Below are positions 17,557 through 26,351 of a stretch of DNA of 64,000 nucleotides, piece by piece. This DNA is from Pararhizobium sp. YC-54 (GTDB lineage: Bacteria > Pseudomonadota > Alphaproteobacteria > Rhizobiales > Rhizobiaceae): assembly GCF_025847205.1 (NCBI RefSeq), contig NZ_JAOYTH010000018.1, positions 62,001-126,000 on the forward strand, written 5' to 3'. The translations under genes were made by a program, and so were the position numbers. Numbering within the stretch: position 1 is the first letter of the stretch; each line of letters starts with the position of its first letter. Under the pieces are notes generated by a model. That model did no database searches. It was not told the origin of the DNA and was given only the letters and a program-made list of their open reading frames with translations.

Positions 17557-18485
17557 CACAGGCCGCCTGCCGGCTTGTGATGTTCATGCCAGTGCCGGGC
17601 GATGTCGATGCGCTTCGGGGTCCAGACCTTTTCGTGGCCGAGAACATAATCGACAAAACGGGCCAGAGCCGCAGCCCGGCCCGGCCGGCCGACGAGGCGG
17701 CAATGCAGGCCGACATTCATCATCTTCGGGCTGCCTTCCTTGCCCTCGGCATAGAGCACGTCGAACGTGTCCTTGAGATAGGCGAAGAACTGGTCGCCGG
17801 AATTGAACCCCTGCGGCGTTGCAAAGCGCATGTCGTTGGCATCGAGCGTGTAGGGAATGATCAGGTGCGGCTTGTCCTTGGTGAGGCCGGGTACCCAATA
17901 GGGCAGTTCGTCGGCATAGCTGTCGGAGGAATAGACAAAGCCGCCCTCTTCGATCACCAGCTTCAGCGTGTTGTCGGATGGCTTGCCCTGATACATGCCA
18001 AGCGGATGCGATCCCGTCAGTTCGGTGTGCAGGCGCACGGCCTCGCGGATATGCTTGCGCTCTTCTTCCTCCGAGAAATCCTTATATTCAAGCCAACGGT
18101 AGCCGTGGCTGGCGATTTCCCAGCCCGCTTCCTTCATGGCGGCGACCGCTTCCGGGTTGCGCGCCATGGCAAGCGTCACGCCATAAACCGTGACATCGAC
18201 ATTGCGGCTGGTGAACATGCGCCAGAGCCGCCAGAAGCCGGCGCGCGAGCCATATTCGTAGATCGATTCCATATTGAGATTGCGCTGGCCGGGCCAGGGC
18301 TGCGCACCGACGATTTCCGACAGCAGCGATTCGGACGCCTTGTCGCTGTCGAGAATGCAGCTTTCGCCACCCTCTTCGTAGTTGACCACGAACTGTACAG
18401 CGATGCGCGCATCGCCCGGCCAGCGGACCTGCGGAGGATTGCGGCCGTAGCCGACGAGATCGCGTGGATAGGATTGTTCTGTCAT
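17556..18485 (-). CDS. puuE: Allantoinase PuuE (polysaccharide-deacetylase fold)
   Basis: 309 aa. Metal-independent allantoinase of the NodB/CE4-like fold: VNYEEGGE, EYGSRAGFWRLWRMF, GWEIASHGYRWLEYKD, VYSSDSYADELPYW and GLHCRLVGRPGRAAAL are hallmark stretches. It hydrolyses allantoin to allantoate. The ATG at 18485 has GGGTG upstream and starts the usual MTEQSYPRDLVGYGRNPP. First gene of the puuE-uraD-allA-uraH operon. Confidence 0.95.
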   Translation of the reverse strand: MTEQSYPRDLVGYGRNPPQVRWPGDARIAVQFVVNYEEGGESCILDSDKASESLLSEIVGAQPWPGQRNLNMESIYEYGSRAGFWRLWRMFTSRNVDVTVYGVTLAMARNPEAVAAMKEAGWEIASHGYRWLEYKDFSEEEERKHIREAVRLHTELTGSHPLGMYQGKPSDNTLKLVIEEGGFVYSSDSYADELPYWVPGLTKDKPHLIIPYTLDANDMRFATPQGFNSGDQFFAYLKDTFDVLYAEGKEGSPKMMNVGLHCRLVGRPGRAAALARFVDYVLGHEKVWTPKRIDIARHWHEHHKPAGGL

Positions 18486-18605
18486 CAAATCACCCTTCGA
18501 ATTTTGCCGGAACGGTAGCATCAGCGACCGGAAAATCGAAGTCAAAATGGTGGTCAGTACTAAACTGTCCAAAGAATAGGCAATACCGTTCAGGCCGGTA
18601 GAGCC

Positions 18606-19406
18606 TCAGCAGCTCGCCTGCAGCCGACGGGCAGCGACTGCCGCCTTCGATTCGGAAATGTGTGGCCCGTCGGCGAGCGTAGCGCTGGCTTTGGCCTTGA
18701 CTGCCGGCCGATGCGCCGAGAGCTTGCCGAGCGGATGCTGCGAATGGACCCGCAACGGCGCGCCGGGTTCCTGCTCGATGAACAAGGCGAGGCTGGAGAT
18801 TTTCAGCGGCTCGGCGATCACCGGCTCGAAGAAATCGCGCAATGCGGCCTCGAAGCGCGCGTTGAGATTGGCGTTCACCGGCCCTGTCAGCATCATGTGA
18901 AAGCGGAACTCCTCCATCACATAGGGATAACCCCAGCGGTGCAGGTTGGCAAACTGCGGTGCAGTCAGGCGGTCCGGGTCCCGCCGCTCGATCTCGATAT
19001 CGCTCAACGGCGCCCGAAATTCATCGAGCGCCTGAACCACGCAAGCGGCGAGATGGTTCATCTGTTCGCAGGGAACTGACGGCACAAGGCCGAAAAACTC
19101 GCCCAGCCGCGCGATTTCCATCTTTGGAATTTCGAATGGGCTCATCGTGCTGGCGAAATGCATCAGCGATTTCAGCAGCGCCGGTTCGCTGGTGTCATCA
19201 TGCAGGTGGAACGGTGCCTTGATCGTCCCGTGAAATCCGTAGCGGCGCGGCACGGCCGTGTGAAACGCCAGTTCCTGGCGGCTGAAACCGGCAATGGAGG
19301 GCGCCTCGGGGGCTTCCCCGGAATAGACGTTGCGACCAAGCCAGCTAGCCGCAGCGACCGACAGCGGATCATACAGCGACGGCGTGAAATAGATGGCGTA
19401 CCGCAT
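18606..19406 (-). CDS. DUF1045 protein, 2H phosphodiesterase-like
   Basis: 266 aa. The sequence YGFHGTIKAPFHL (first H-x-T element) and FRFHMMLTGPV (second His element), together with DIEIERRDPDRLTAPQFANLHRWGYPYV, place it in DUF1045, a branch of the 2H phosphoesterase superfamily usually found beside phosphonate (phn) genes. No phn genes are here. The second element reads H-M-M rather than the H-x-T of the 2H signature. The last 45 residues (basic, alanine-rich) extend beyond the fold. Function unproven. Confidence 0.8.
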   Translation of the reverse strand: MRYAIYFTPSLYDPLSVAAASWLGRNVYSGEAPEAPSIAGFSRQELAFHTAVPRRYGFHGTIKAPFHLHDDTSEPALLKSLMHFASTMSPFEIPKMEIARLGEFFGLVPSVPCEQMNHLAACVVQALDEFRAPLSDIEIERRDPDRLTAPQFANLHRWGYPYVMEEFRFHMMLTGPVNANLNARFEAALRDFFEPVIAEPLKISSLALFIEQEPGAPLRVHSQHPLGKLSAHRPAVKAKASATLADGPHISESKAAVAARRLQASC

Positions 19407-19610
19407 GGGCCCCGCTCCGTTGAAACTCGTTCTGAGGCCGGGGTTAAGCGATTTGCGTGACAGAATGACGAAGAATAGGCCTGGCTTCCCGGGCTCGCCC
19501 GTCCTTGCGGTTCAGAAAACGGAAATCCGGGCCCAAACAAAGATTTTGACCGGAACCAACCGGCTTTCGTTTCGTTTTCTTTCCAGTAACGGCAAAAACG
19601 GAGAAGAATC

Positions 19611-20000
19611 ATGACCTACCAGGATACCACCCACCAGGACGCCTCCATCCGGGAAACCCATGATCTCATCGCCAGCGACAAGGTCGAAGGAACACGGGTC
19701 TACGGGCGCGATGGCAACCATATCGGCTCCATCGAGCGGGTCATCATCGAAAAGCGCAGCGGCCGGGTTTCCTATGCGGTCATGAGCTTTGGCGGCTTCC
19801 TTGGTTTGGGCGAAGGTCACTATCCTTTGCCCTGGTCCAAACTCAGCTATGACGAAACTCTCGGCGGCTATCGCACCGACGTGACACGCGAGCAGGTCGA
19901 AGGAGCGCCGAAATATCACGGCGACGAAGAGTATGAGTGGAACAAGGAAAACGGCCGCCGCGTCTACGATTACTACGGCGTGCCCCCTTACTGGATGTAG
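19611..20000 (+). CDS. PRC-barrel domain protein
   Basis: 129 aa. A single PRC-barrel spans about residues 17-90 (LIASDKVEGTRVYGRDGNHIGSI, AVMSFGGFLGLGEGHYPLPW). The remainder is acidic and tyrosine-rich. Such proteins are common, stress-associated and cytoplasmic in rhizobia, without an assigned reaction. The ATG follows GGAGAAGAATC. A Rho-independent-type hairpin follows at 20036. Confidence 0.88.
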   Translation: MTYQDTTHQDASIRETHDLIASDKVEGTRVYGRDGNHIGSIERVIIEKRSGRVSYAVMSFGGFLGLGEGHYPLPWSKLSYDETLGGYRTDVTREQVEGAPKYHGDEEYEWNKENGRRVYDYYGVPPYWM

Positions 20001-20035
20001 TGAGGACTGGATGTAATAAGGCTGGGCACATGGTT

Positions 20036-20067
20036 CGGCCCCGCGATTGCGGGGCCGTTTGCGTTTA
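20036..20067 (+). terminator. Rho-independent-type terminator after the PRC-barrel gene
   Basis: CGGCCCCGC (20036-20044), loop GATT, GCGGGGCCG (20049-20057), then TTTGCGTTTATTTT. It lies between the convergent PRC-barrel gene and the FAD oxidoreductase gene and could serve both. Confidence 0.75.
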
Positions 20068-21210
20068 TTTTGCAGCCTCTTTGCGCAGTAGCTCGATGTG
20101 CGTCTGGCATCGAAAGGAAGACGGCAGACCTTGATCGGTGCCGCCCACTATTTCGCCCACAACTGCCGAAGCCAGCCTATGTGCGATGCCGAAGCTGATC
20201 TTGAAGCCGCCCGCAAGGGCATGGATTCGAGGGTGATCGGGATGGCGCCCCGCCATCGGATCGCGGCCGATTGCCTTTGGCCGCAGCCCGGCCCAGCGTT
20301 CGATCACCGGAGCCCTACGAATGAGAGGAACCAGCTCCGCCGCCTGCCGCAACAGGTCATCGAGTTGCCCGTCTGTCGAAGCTGCATTCTCAAAGGTGTT
20401 TTCACTCGTACTGCCAACCGCGACCAGACCGTTTTCGTGGGCAACGACATACAGGCCATCGGTAAAGACGACGGGAAGATCGGGATCGATATCGGCCTGG
20501 AGAAGTGCAGCCTGGCCTTTCACCGGCACGCCACTGACGCCGGGCACCTTTGTCAACTCGTCGATAAAAGGAAACGCCTGAACGCCATTGGCGAGAATGC
20601 AGGCGCCGAAGGAAAGGGTACTTCCGTCGATAAATGTGGCGCGACCGGCGACCGGATCGATATGGACAACCGCCTGCCCTTCCTCGATGCGGACGTGGCG
20701 CGAGCGGCGCAGATGACTGGCGAGCATGGCAAGAAACGGGCGAGGAGCAACGCGGGCGGCCAGCGTGTCGAAGACCACCCCGCTTTCTGCGGCGTCCGCG
20801 TTCAGCCAGCCGCCGTCATGAAACCGATCCTGCACATGCCAATGAAATTGCCGACCGCCCGAACGCCAGTTGACCAGCGCATCCTGCTCGTGACGAAGCG
20901 CGATGGTTCGCAGATGCGGCTTTGCCAACGGCATGATCCGGCCTGAGCGGCGATAACCCGCTGAAAGACCAGTCTCCGCTTCGAGCGCCGCGATCTCCGT
21001 TTCAAGAGAGATCAGCGCTTCGAACTGGAACTGCTTCTTGGCGTTCCAGCGATCCGGCATATGTGGCATCAGGGCGCCGAGCACACCGCCGCTCGCGCCA
21101 GCGCCGATCCTGTCGCGCTCGACAAGGACCGTTTCGAGGCCGGCCCGATCAGCCATGACGGCTGCCCAGAGCCCCATGATCCCGCCGCCAACAATCAGCA
21201 GATCCGCCAT
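20065..21210 (-). CDS. FAD-dependent oxidoreductase, MnmC C-terminal-domain-like
   Basis: 381 aa DadA-type flavoprotein. N-terminal dinucleotide-binding fold LLIVGGGIMGLWAAVMADRAG with the acidic end of strand 2 (LVERD), and C-terminal RWAGLRPKAIGRDP...HPRIHALAGGFKISF. The best clue to function is its divergent neighbour mnmD, which makes the other half of bifunctional MnmC. It may therefore oxidise carboxymethylaminomethyl-uridine 34 of tRNA, but an amino-acid oxidase role is possible. The ATG at 21210 is 38 bp from the mnmD ATG. Confidence 0.8.
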   Translation of the reverse strand: MADLLIVGGGIMGLWAAVMADRAGLETVLVERDRIGAGASGGVLGALMPHMPDRWNAKKQFQFEALISLETEIAALEAETGLSAGYRRSGRIMPLAKPHLRTIALRHEQDALVNWRSGGRQFHWHVQDRFHDGGWLNADAAESGVVFDTLAARVAPRPFLAMLASHLRRSRHVRIEEGQAVVHIDPVAGRATFIDGSTLSFGACILANGVQAFPFIDELTKVPGVSGVPVKGQAALLQADIDPDLPVVFTDGLYVVAHENGLVAVGSTSENTFENAASTDGQLDDLLRQAAELVPLIRRAPVIERWAGLRPKAIGRDPMAGRHPDHPRIHALAGGFKISFGIAHRLASAVVGEIVGGTDQGLPSSFRCQTHIELLRKEAAK

Positions 21211-21248
21211 CGATTGACCTTCTTGAATGTGGAGATTATCGGTTCGCC

Positions 21249-21998
21249 ATGACCCGCGATCATTTGGACATAACGCCCGCGCCGGACAGGCAAACTCCTG
21301 ACCGGCAAACGCTTGAATGGCACGAGGGCGATATGCCCTATTCGCAAGAATTTGGCGACCATTTTTATTGTCGTGAGGACGGCCGGGCGGAGTGCGGGCA
21401 TGTCTTTCTCGCAGGCAACGGTCTGCCGCAACGCTGGCGGCACCGCAGCGTGTTCCGGATCGGCGAACTCGGGTTCGGCACCGGGCTGAATTTCTGCGAA
21501 ACATGGCGGCAATGGAAGGAGACGCGCATCGAGGGGGCAAACCTGCATTTCGTCTCGTTCGAACGGTTTCCGATGCTGGCACCCGACATCGGCCGGGCAC
21601 TATCGCACTGGCCGCAGATTAAGGCGGAACGGCTGGCCCTTTGTGCTGAGTGGCCTGACCTTCCGCAAGGCCGCATCGACCTCGATTTCAAAGATGGAAT
21701 GCGTCTCACCGTCATGTGCGGTGCCGCCCTTGAGGAGATCGGTGGGTTTCCGGAAAAATTCGACGCCTGGTATCTCGATGGCTTCGCGCCCAAACGCAAT
21801 CCCGACATGTGGTCGCAGGAGTTGATGCGGCTTGCCTATGAAAAGACCGTCGAGGGCGGCACGTTTGCGACCTATGCCGCCGCCGGCTTCGTCCGCCGCA
21901 ACCTCCAGGCCGCAGGCTTCACCGTCGAACGCCGACCTGGTTTTGGCAGCAAGCGCGAAATGCTCTGCGGCGTGAAATCGACATCCGGCGTCGCTTAA
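21249..21998 (+). CDS. mnmD: tRNA (5-methylaminomethyl-2-thiouridylate) methyltransferase MnmD
   Basis: 249 aa SAM-dependent methyltransferase (DUF752 / N-terminal domain of MnmC). Characteristic stretches: DMPYSQEFGDHFYCREDG, the SAM loop IGELGFGTGLNF, the FERFPM motif, and AWYLDGFAPKRNPDMWS. It completes mnm5s2U34 in the wobble position of several tRNAs. It is a stand-alone protein here, with the oxidase half on the opposite strand. Confidence 0.9.
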   Translation: MTRDHLDITPAPDRQTPDRQTLEWHEGDMPYSQEFGDHFYCREDGRAECGHVFLAGNGLPQRWRHRSVFRIGELGFGTGLNFCETWRQWKETRIEGANLHFVSFERFPMLAPDIGRALSHWPQIKAERLALCAEWPDLPQGRIDLDFKDGMRLTVMCGAALEEIGGFPEKFDAWYLDGFAPKRNPDMWSQELMRLAYEKTVEGGTFATYAAAGFVRRNLQAAGFTVERRPGFGSKREMLCGVKSTSGVA

Positions 21999-22112
21999 AA
22001 ACCAGCCCTTAAACTGCCCTTCTCTTTCAAGGAAATTTGCTGTCGCAAATGGTGGCGCCTTTGGGACGTAGAAACGGCAACATGACGCTCTGTCCAAACC
22101 GATGGAAAAGCC

Positions 22113-23699
22113 ATGAGCGAGAACGAATTTCCGCAAACCTCCGCAACCGAGGCAGACGCGCCGGTCGAGCGGCGCCGCAGAACCGGCGGGCGTGGCGCCG
22201 ATCGTTCGCGCAAGGGCAGCGGCAGTTCGAAATACCTGAACCTCGTCAACACGATGGAAAAATCCGCCGTGCTCTCCGAAGACGCGCTCGAGGCCATTCA
22301 CAATGCCTCTCTGACAATCCTTGAAGAGATCGGCATGGACGTTATCCTGCCCGAAGCCCGTAACCGGATGAAGGCTGCCGGCGCCGATGTGATGCCCGGC
22401 ACGGATCGGGTGCGTTTCGATCGCGGCCTGATCATGGACATGATGGCGTCCGTGCCATCAGGCTTCACCATGCATGCGCGAAACCCGGTGCGCAATGTTG
22501 AGATCGGCGGCAACAACCTGGTGTTCGCGCAGATCGCCTCGGCACCGTTCGTTGCCGACCGCGAAGGCGGACGGCGCGCCGGCAACCAGGAGGATTTCCG
22601 CAAGCTGGTCAAGCTCGCTCAGTCCTATGACATCATCCACACGACCGGCGGCTATCCGGTCGAGCCGATCGACATCCACGCGTCCGTGCGCCATCTCGAC
22701 TGCCTGTCGGATATGGTGAAGCTCACCGACAAGGTGTTCCACTGCTATTCGCTTGGCCAGCAGCGCAATATCGACGCGATCGAGATCGCCCGTATCGGCC
22801 GCGGCATTTCCGCGGAACAGATGGAACGCGAGCCGTCGCTGTTCACTATCATCAACACCTCCTCGCCGCTGCGCCTTGATGGGCCGATGCTGCAGGGCAT
22901 CATCGAAATGTCATCGCGCAACCAGGTGGTCGTCGTCACGCCCTTTACGCTGGCCGGCGCCATGGCGCCTGTGACGATCGCAGGCGCCATCGTGCAGCAG
23001 AATGCCGAGGCGCTGGCAGGCATTGCGTTTACACAGATGGTCCGGCGCGGGTCACCCGTGATGTATGGCGGTTTCACCTCGAATGTGGATATGAAAACCG
23101 GGGCGCCCGCCTTCGGCACGCCGGAATACATGAAGGCCGTGATTGCCGGCGGACAGCTCGCCCGCCGCTACAAGGTGCCCTACCGCACCTCCAACACCAA
23201 CGCCTCCAACACGCTCGATGCGCAGGCCGCCTATGAATCGGCCCTGTCGCTCTGGGCGCTGACGCAAGGGGGCGGCAATTTCATCATGCATTCGGCCGGC
23301 TGGAGCGAGGGGGGGCTGACCGCCTCCTTCGAGAAATTCATTCTCGATGTCGACATGCTGCAGATGGTCGCCGAATTCCTGACGCCGCTCGATGTCAGCG
23401 AGGATGCGCTGGGGCTGGATGCCGTGCGCGATGTCGGCCCCGGGGGGCATTATTTCGGCACCGCCCATACGCTCGCCCGCTACGAGACGGCCTTCTATTC
23501 GCCGATCCTGTCGGACTGGCGCAATTTCGAGACCTGGACGGAAGCCGGACGACCGACGACCTACGATCACGCCAACCGCGTCTTCAAGGAAAAGCTGAAC
23601 GAATATGAGAAGCCGCCGCTCGATCCGGCCATCGAGGAGGAGCTTGACGCGTTTGTTGCCCGCCGGAAAGCCGAAGGCGGCGTTCCGACGGATTTTTAG
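22113..23699 (+). CDS. Trimethylamine methyltransferase (MttB) family protein, non-pyrrolysine type
   Basis: 528 aa. The MttB/COG5598 fold covers residues 50-510, with GMDVILPEARNRMKAAGA, IINTSSPLRLDGPML and MHSAGWSEGGLTASFEKFILD. The reading frame is uninterrupted, so there is no amber pyrrolysine codon. Rhizobia carry several such paralogues; characterised non-Pyl members demethylate quaternary amines such as glycine betaine or carnitine onto a corrinoid protein. No corrinoid protein or reductive activator is near, so the substrate is open. The N-terminal 45 residues are basic and low-complexity. Confidence 0.85.
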   Translation: MSENEFPQTSATEADAPVERRRRTGGRGADRSRKGSGSSKYLNLVNTMEKSAVLSEDALEAIHNASLTILEEIGMDVILPEARNRMKAAGADVMPGTDRVRFDRGLIMDMMASVPSGFTMHARNPVRNVEIGGNNLVFAQIASAPFVADREGGRRAGNQEDFRKLVKLAQSYDIIHTTGGYPVEPIDIHASVRHLDCLSDMVKLTDKVFHCYSLGQQRNIDAIEIARIGRGISAEQMEREPSLFTIINTSSPLRLDGPMLQGIIEMSSRNQVVVVTPFTLAGAMAPVTIAGAIVQQNAEALAGIAFTQMVRRGSPVMYGGFTSNVDMKTGAPAFGTPEYMKAVIAGGQLARRYKVPYRTSNTNASNTLDAQAAYESALSLWALTQGGGNFIMHSAGWSEGGLTASFEKFILDVDMLQMVAEFLTPLDVSEDALGLDAVRDVGPGGHYFGTAHTLARYETAFYSPILSDWRNFETWTEAGRPTTYDHANRVFKEKLNEYEKPPLDPAIEEELDAFVARRKAEGGVPTDF

Positions 23700-23706
23700 C
23701 GAAGGA

Positions 23707-24153
23707 TCAGTTCGACATCGCGGCACGAACCGACGAAATCAGCTTGTCTGTCGGAAGATTGCTGTAGTCCTTGCTGATCTCCACGGTTGTCTTGGCGCGC
23801 GTTGCGGCGGAAAGCATCGAACGCAGATCGCCAAGCGTCTGGGGAGCTGCGCAAACGACCAGGCGGTCGAATGCGCCCTCCTGCTCATAGGTGTCTATTC
23901 TGCTGGCAACGTCAGCCGTGAACCTCTGCTGTTCCTCCCGGACCGGATCGCTGGGATATTCCATCGCCGAGCGGCCATGTCCGACAGACGAATGGCTGCG
24001 CCCCGGTTTGTCGGCCATGATGTCCTGGGCGCGCTTGGTGTCCAGCTGAAAAATCTCCTGCTCGGGGCTCTGGTGTCCATTTTTGAGAAAATTCACGCCC
24101 TTCAGAAGACGTGCCTGATTTCCGTCGGCGGCAAGAATCCATGTGATGGTCAT
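23707..24153 (-). CDS. Host-attachment family protein
   Basis: 148 aa matching the host_attach family (similar to Agrobacterium AtsE-type proteins): TWILAADGNQARLLKG at the start, a polar middle (SHSSVGHGRSAMEYPSDP), and DRLVVCAAPQTLGDLRSML...KDYSNLPTDKL at the end. The C-terminal part resembles eRF1 domain 3-like folds. The name comes from an attachment phenotype in Agrobacterium; the molecular role is unknown. Convergent with the MttB-family gene, 7 bp apart. Confidence 0.8.
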   Translation of the reverse strand: MTITWILAADGNQARLLKGVNFLKNGHQSPEQEIFQLDTKRAQDIMADKPGRSHSSVGHGRSAMEYPSDPVREEQQRFTADVASRIDTYEQEGAFDRLVVCAAPQTLGDLRSMLSAATRAKTTVEISKDYSNLPTDKLISSVRAAMSN

Positions 24154-24733
24154 TGTTCACTCCTCGAGCAGAGCCTCAACGCTCATAGGTCGCGGCACCG
24201 GCGGCGCCGGGACTGAACGCACACCGTGCCTCCCCCCAAGACGAGACACGCAATGGACTCAACGCGCCGGGAAAAGGGAATGTTCCGTAAAAATTTCGCT
24301 GCCCGCAAAAATATGGTGGCCGAAATCCCGCCCCACCCACACCGACGATCCAGATGACGCGCCAGTATGCGATGCGCGTCAACGGCGCCCCTCTGGCCGG
24401 CGTGACTTCCAGCTTTTCATGCCGCGATCCACCGGGTCTCTTCGCACCTGCAAAAAACTATCCCTTGACTTTTGACGGGAAAACAACGACATGGGGGCCA
24501 GCGTCACCTTCTGGCCGCCGCGTGAGCGAGCCCTGCGGGATCCAACCGATCCGTAACGAAGGATAAGCGCAACTACAGAATGTCCTGCCAAACGCGGCAG
24601 GATGCATGCGCTAGACGAGATTAATCAACCCACAAGTTCCCAAATCACGCGGGGTTCTTGACGCGAAGCGAAACCGGAACCGCATGGTGCAGTTCCGGCG
24701 TTGTTCGTTTTGCGCCCCCGAAAAGGTATTACA
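24154..24733. other. 580-bp intergenic region upstream of the DEAD-box gene
   Basis: No convincing gene seen. It holds a hairpin TCCTGCC-AAACGC-GGCAGGA at 24583-24602 and a 7-bp dyad CCGGAAC/GTTCCGG at about 24673-24697, just ahead of the helicase start. A long structured leader is common for cold-inducible RNA helicase genes, so this may be the 5' untranslated region. Confidence 0.4.
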
Positions 24734-26293
24734 TTGACCACTTTCAAAGACCTTGGCCTCTCCGAGCACGTGCTTTCGACCCTCGCCTCCCTGGGTTTCG
24801 AAACACCGACGCCGATCCAGGCCGAAGCAATCCCGCTCGTGATGGAAGGCCATGACCTGATCGGTCTTGCCCAGACCGGCACCGGCAAAACCGCCGCTTT
24901 CGGCCTGCCGATGATCGAAAAGATGATGGCCGACGGCAAGCGCCCCGATCCGCGCAACATCCGCGCGCTGGTTCTGGCGCCTACCCGCGAACTGGTCAAC
25001 CAGATCGCAGCCAACCTCAAGGACTTCGTCAAGAAGACCCCTATCAAGATCGGCCTCGTCGTCGGTGGCGCCTCGATCAACAAGCAGTCCGAGCAGCTTT
25101 CCCGCGGCGTTGACATCCTCGTCGCTACCCCCGGCCGCCTCCTCGACCTGATTGCCCGCAAGGCCGTCACCCTGACGCAGGCCCGTTACCTGGTTCTCGA
25201 CGAAGCCGACCAGATGCTGGACCTCGGCTTCATCCATGACCTGCGCAAGATTTCCAAGCTGGTGCCGAAGAACCGCCAGACGCTTCTGTTTTCGGCCACC
25301 ATGCCGAAGGCGATCGCCGATCTGGCAGCCGAATATCTGAGCAACCCGAAGCGCGTCGAAGTTTCGCCTCCGGGCAAGGCTGCCGACAAGGTCGAACAGT
25401 TCGTCCATTTCGTCCAGGGCGCCAGCCAGAAGACCGAGATCCTCAAGAAGACGCTGACCGAAAATCCCGATGGCCGCGCCATGGTTTTCTCGCGCACCAA
25501 GCATGGCGCCGAAAAGCTGATGAAGCACCTGGACCACGTCGGCTTCTCCGTCGCCTCGATCCACGGCAACAAGAGCCAGGGCCAGCGCGAACGCGCCCTC
25601 AAAGCCTTCCGTGATGGCGAGACCCGCGTTCTCGTTGCAACCGACGTTGCGGCCCGCGGCATCGATATTCCCGGCGTCACCCACGTTTACAACTACGACC
25701 TGCCGGAAGTGCCTGATGCCTACGTTCACCGGATCGGCCGTACCGCCCGCGCCGGCCGCGACGGTATCGCCATCGCTTTCTGCGCACCGGACGAAATCCG
25801 CCTGCTGCGCGACATCGAACGCCTGATGAAGATCGACATCGCTGTCGCCAGCGGTGACGTTCCGGCCGACCGCGCCCGCCCGAAGGGTGCTCGCGGTGGC
25901 AACGGTGCCCGCAACGCTTCCCGCCCCGCTGGCAACGGCCACAATGAGCGCCGTCCGCGTCCGCAGGGCGGCAGCGACAACGTGCACCGCACCGAGCGTT
26001 CGGCTCCGAGCCCGTTTGCCGGTGACGACCTTTTGGCCGGTGACAACCAGGCGAAGAAGCAGCACCGCAAGGGCCAGGGCCCGGCCGCACAGGCAGCGCA
26101 CGAGCAAGCTCTTGCCAAGCGTCCCGGCGGCAACCGCAACGGACGTCCCGGCGGCAAGCAGGGCGAATGGCGCAACCGCAACCACGGCGGCAACGCCGCT
26201 GGCGGCCAGAACCGCGAAGGCGGCAACGGCGCCGGTGCCCAAGGCCAGCGCCGCCGTGCCAACGGCAACGGACCGCGCCGCGACGAGGCGTAA
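24734..26293 (+). CDS. DEAD-box RNA helicase (RhlE-like)
   Basis: 519 aa from a TTG at 24734 that has AAAAGG upstream at proper spacing. All helicase motifs are present: Q motif FETPTPIQ, I AQTGTGKT (46-53), Ia PTRELVNQ, II VLDEADQML, III SATMP, and VI HRIGRTARAGR. From about residue 380 the tail is rich in Gly, Asn and Arg (for example GGNGARNASRP), typical of RhlE-type proteins that bind and remodel RNA in ribosome assembly and mRNA decay. No ATG fits the N-terminus; an upstream TTG at 24701 would add 11 residues. Terminator at 26325. Confidence 0.92.
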   Translation: MTTFKDLGLSEHVLSTLASLGFETPTPIQAEAIPLVMEGHDLIGLAQTGTGKTAAFGLPMIEKMMADGKRPDPRNIRALVLAPTRELVNQIAANLKDFVKKTPIKIGLVVGGASINKQSEQLSRGVDILVATPGRLLDLIARKAVTLTQARYLVLDEADQMLDLGFIHDLRKISKLVPKNRQTLLFSATMPKAIADLAAEYLSNPKRVEVSPPGKAADKVEQFVHFVQGASQKTEILKKTLTENPDGRAMVFSRTKHGAEKLMKHLDHVGFSVASIHGNKSQGQRERALKAFRDGETRVLVATDVAARGIDIPGVTHVYNYDLPEVPDAYVHRIGRTARAGRDGIAIAFCAPDEIRLLRDIERLMKIDIAVASGDVPADRARPKGARGGNGARNASRPAGNGHNERRPRPQGGSDNVHRTERSAPSPFAGDDLLAGDNQAKKQHRKGQGPAAQAAHEQALAKRPGGNRNGRPGGKQGEWRNRNHGGNAAGGQNREGGNGAGAQGQRRRANGNGPRRDEA

Positions 26294-26324
26294 GCCTTTC
26301 GCAAACGTGAATTGAGATGAAGAA

Positions 26325-26351
26325 CGGCGGGCTGGACCCGCCGTTTTTTTT
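26325..26351 (+). terminator. Rho-independent terminator
   Basis: CGGCGGG (26325-26331), loop CTGGA, CCCGCCG (26337-26343), then eight T. It ends the helicase gene and overlaps the 3' end of the convergent EamA gene. Confidence 0.92.

Noticed and set aside
22113-23699. Pyrrolysine-containing MttB
   Set aside because: The reading frame has no in-frame TAG; it belongs to the non-pyrrolysine branch.
24611-26242. 543-codon open frame antisense to the DEAD-box helicase
   Set aside because: Shadow of the helicase; composition is low-complexity Ala/Gly/Val and no family is visible.
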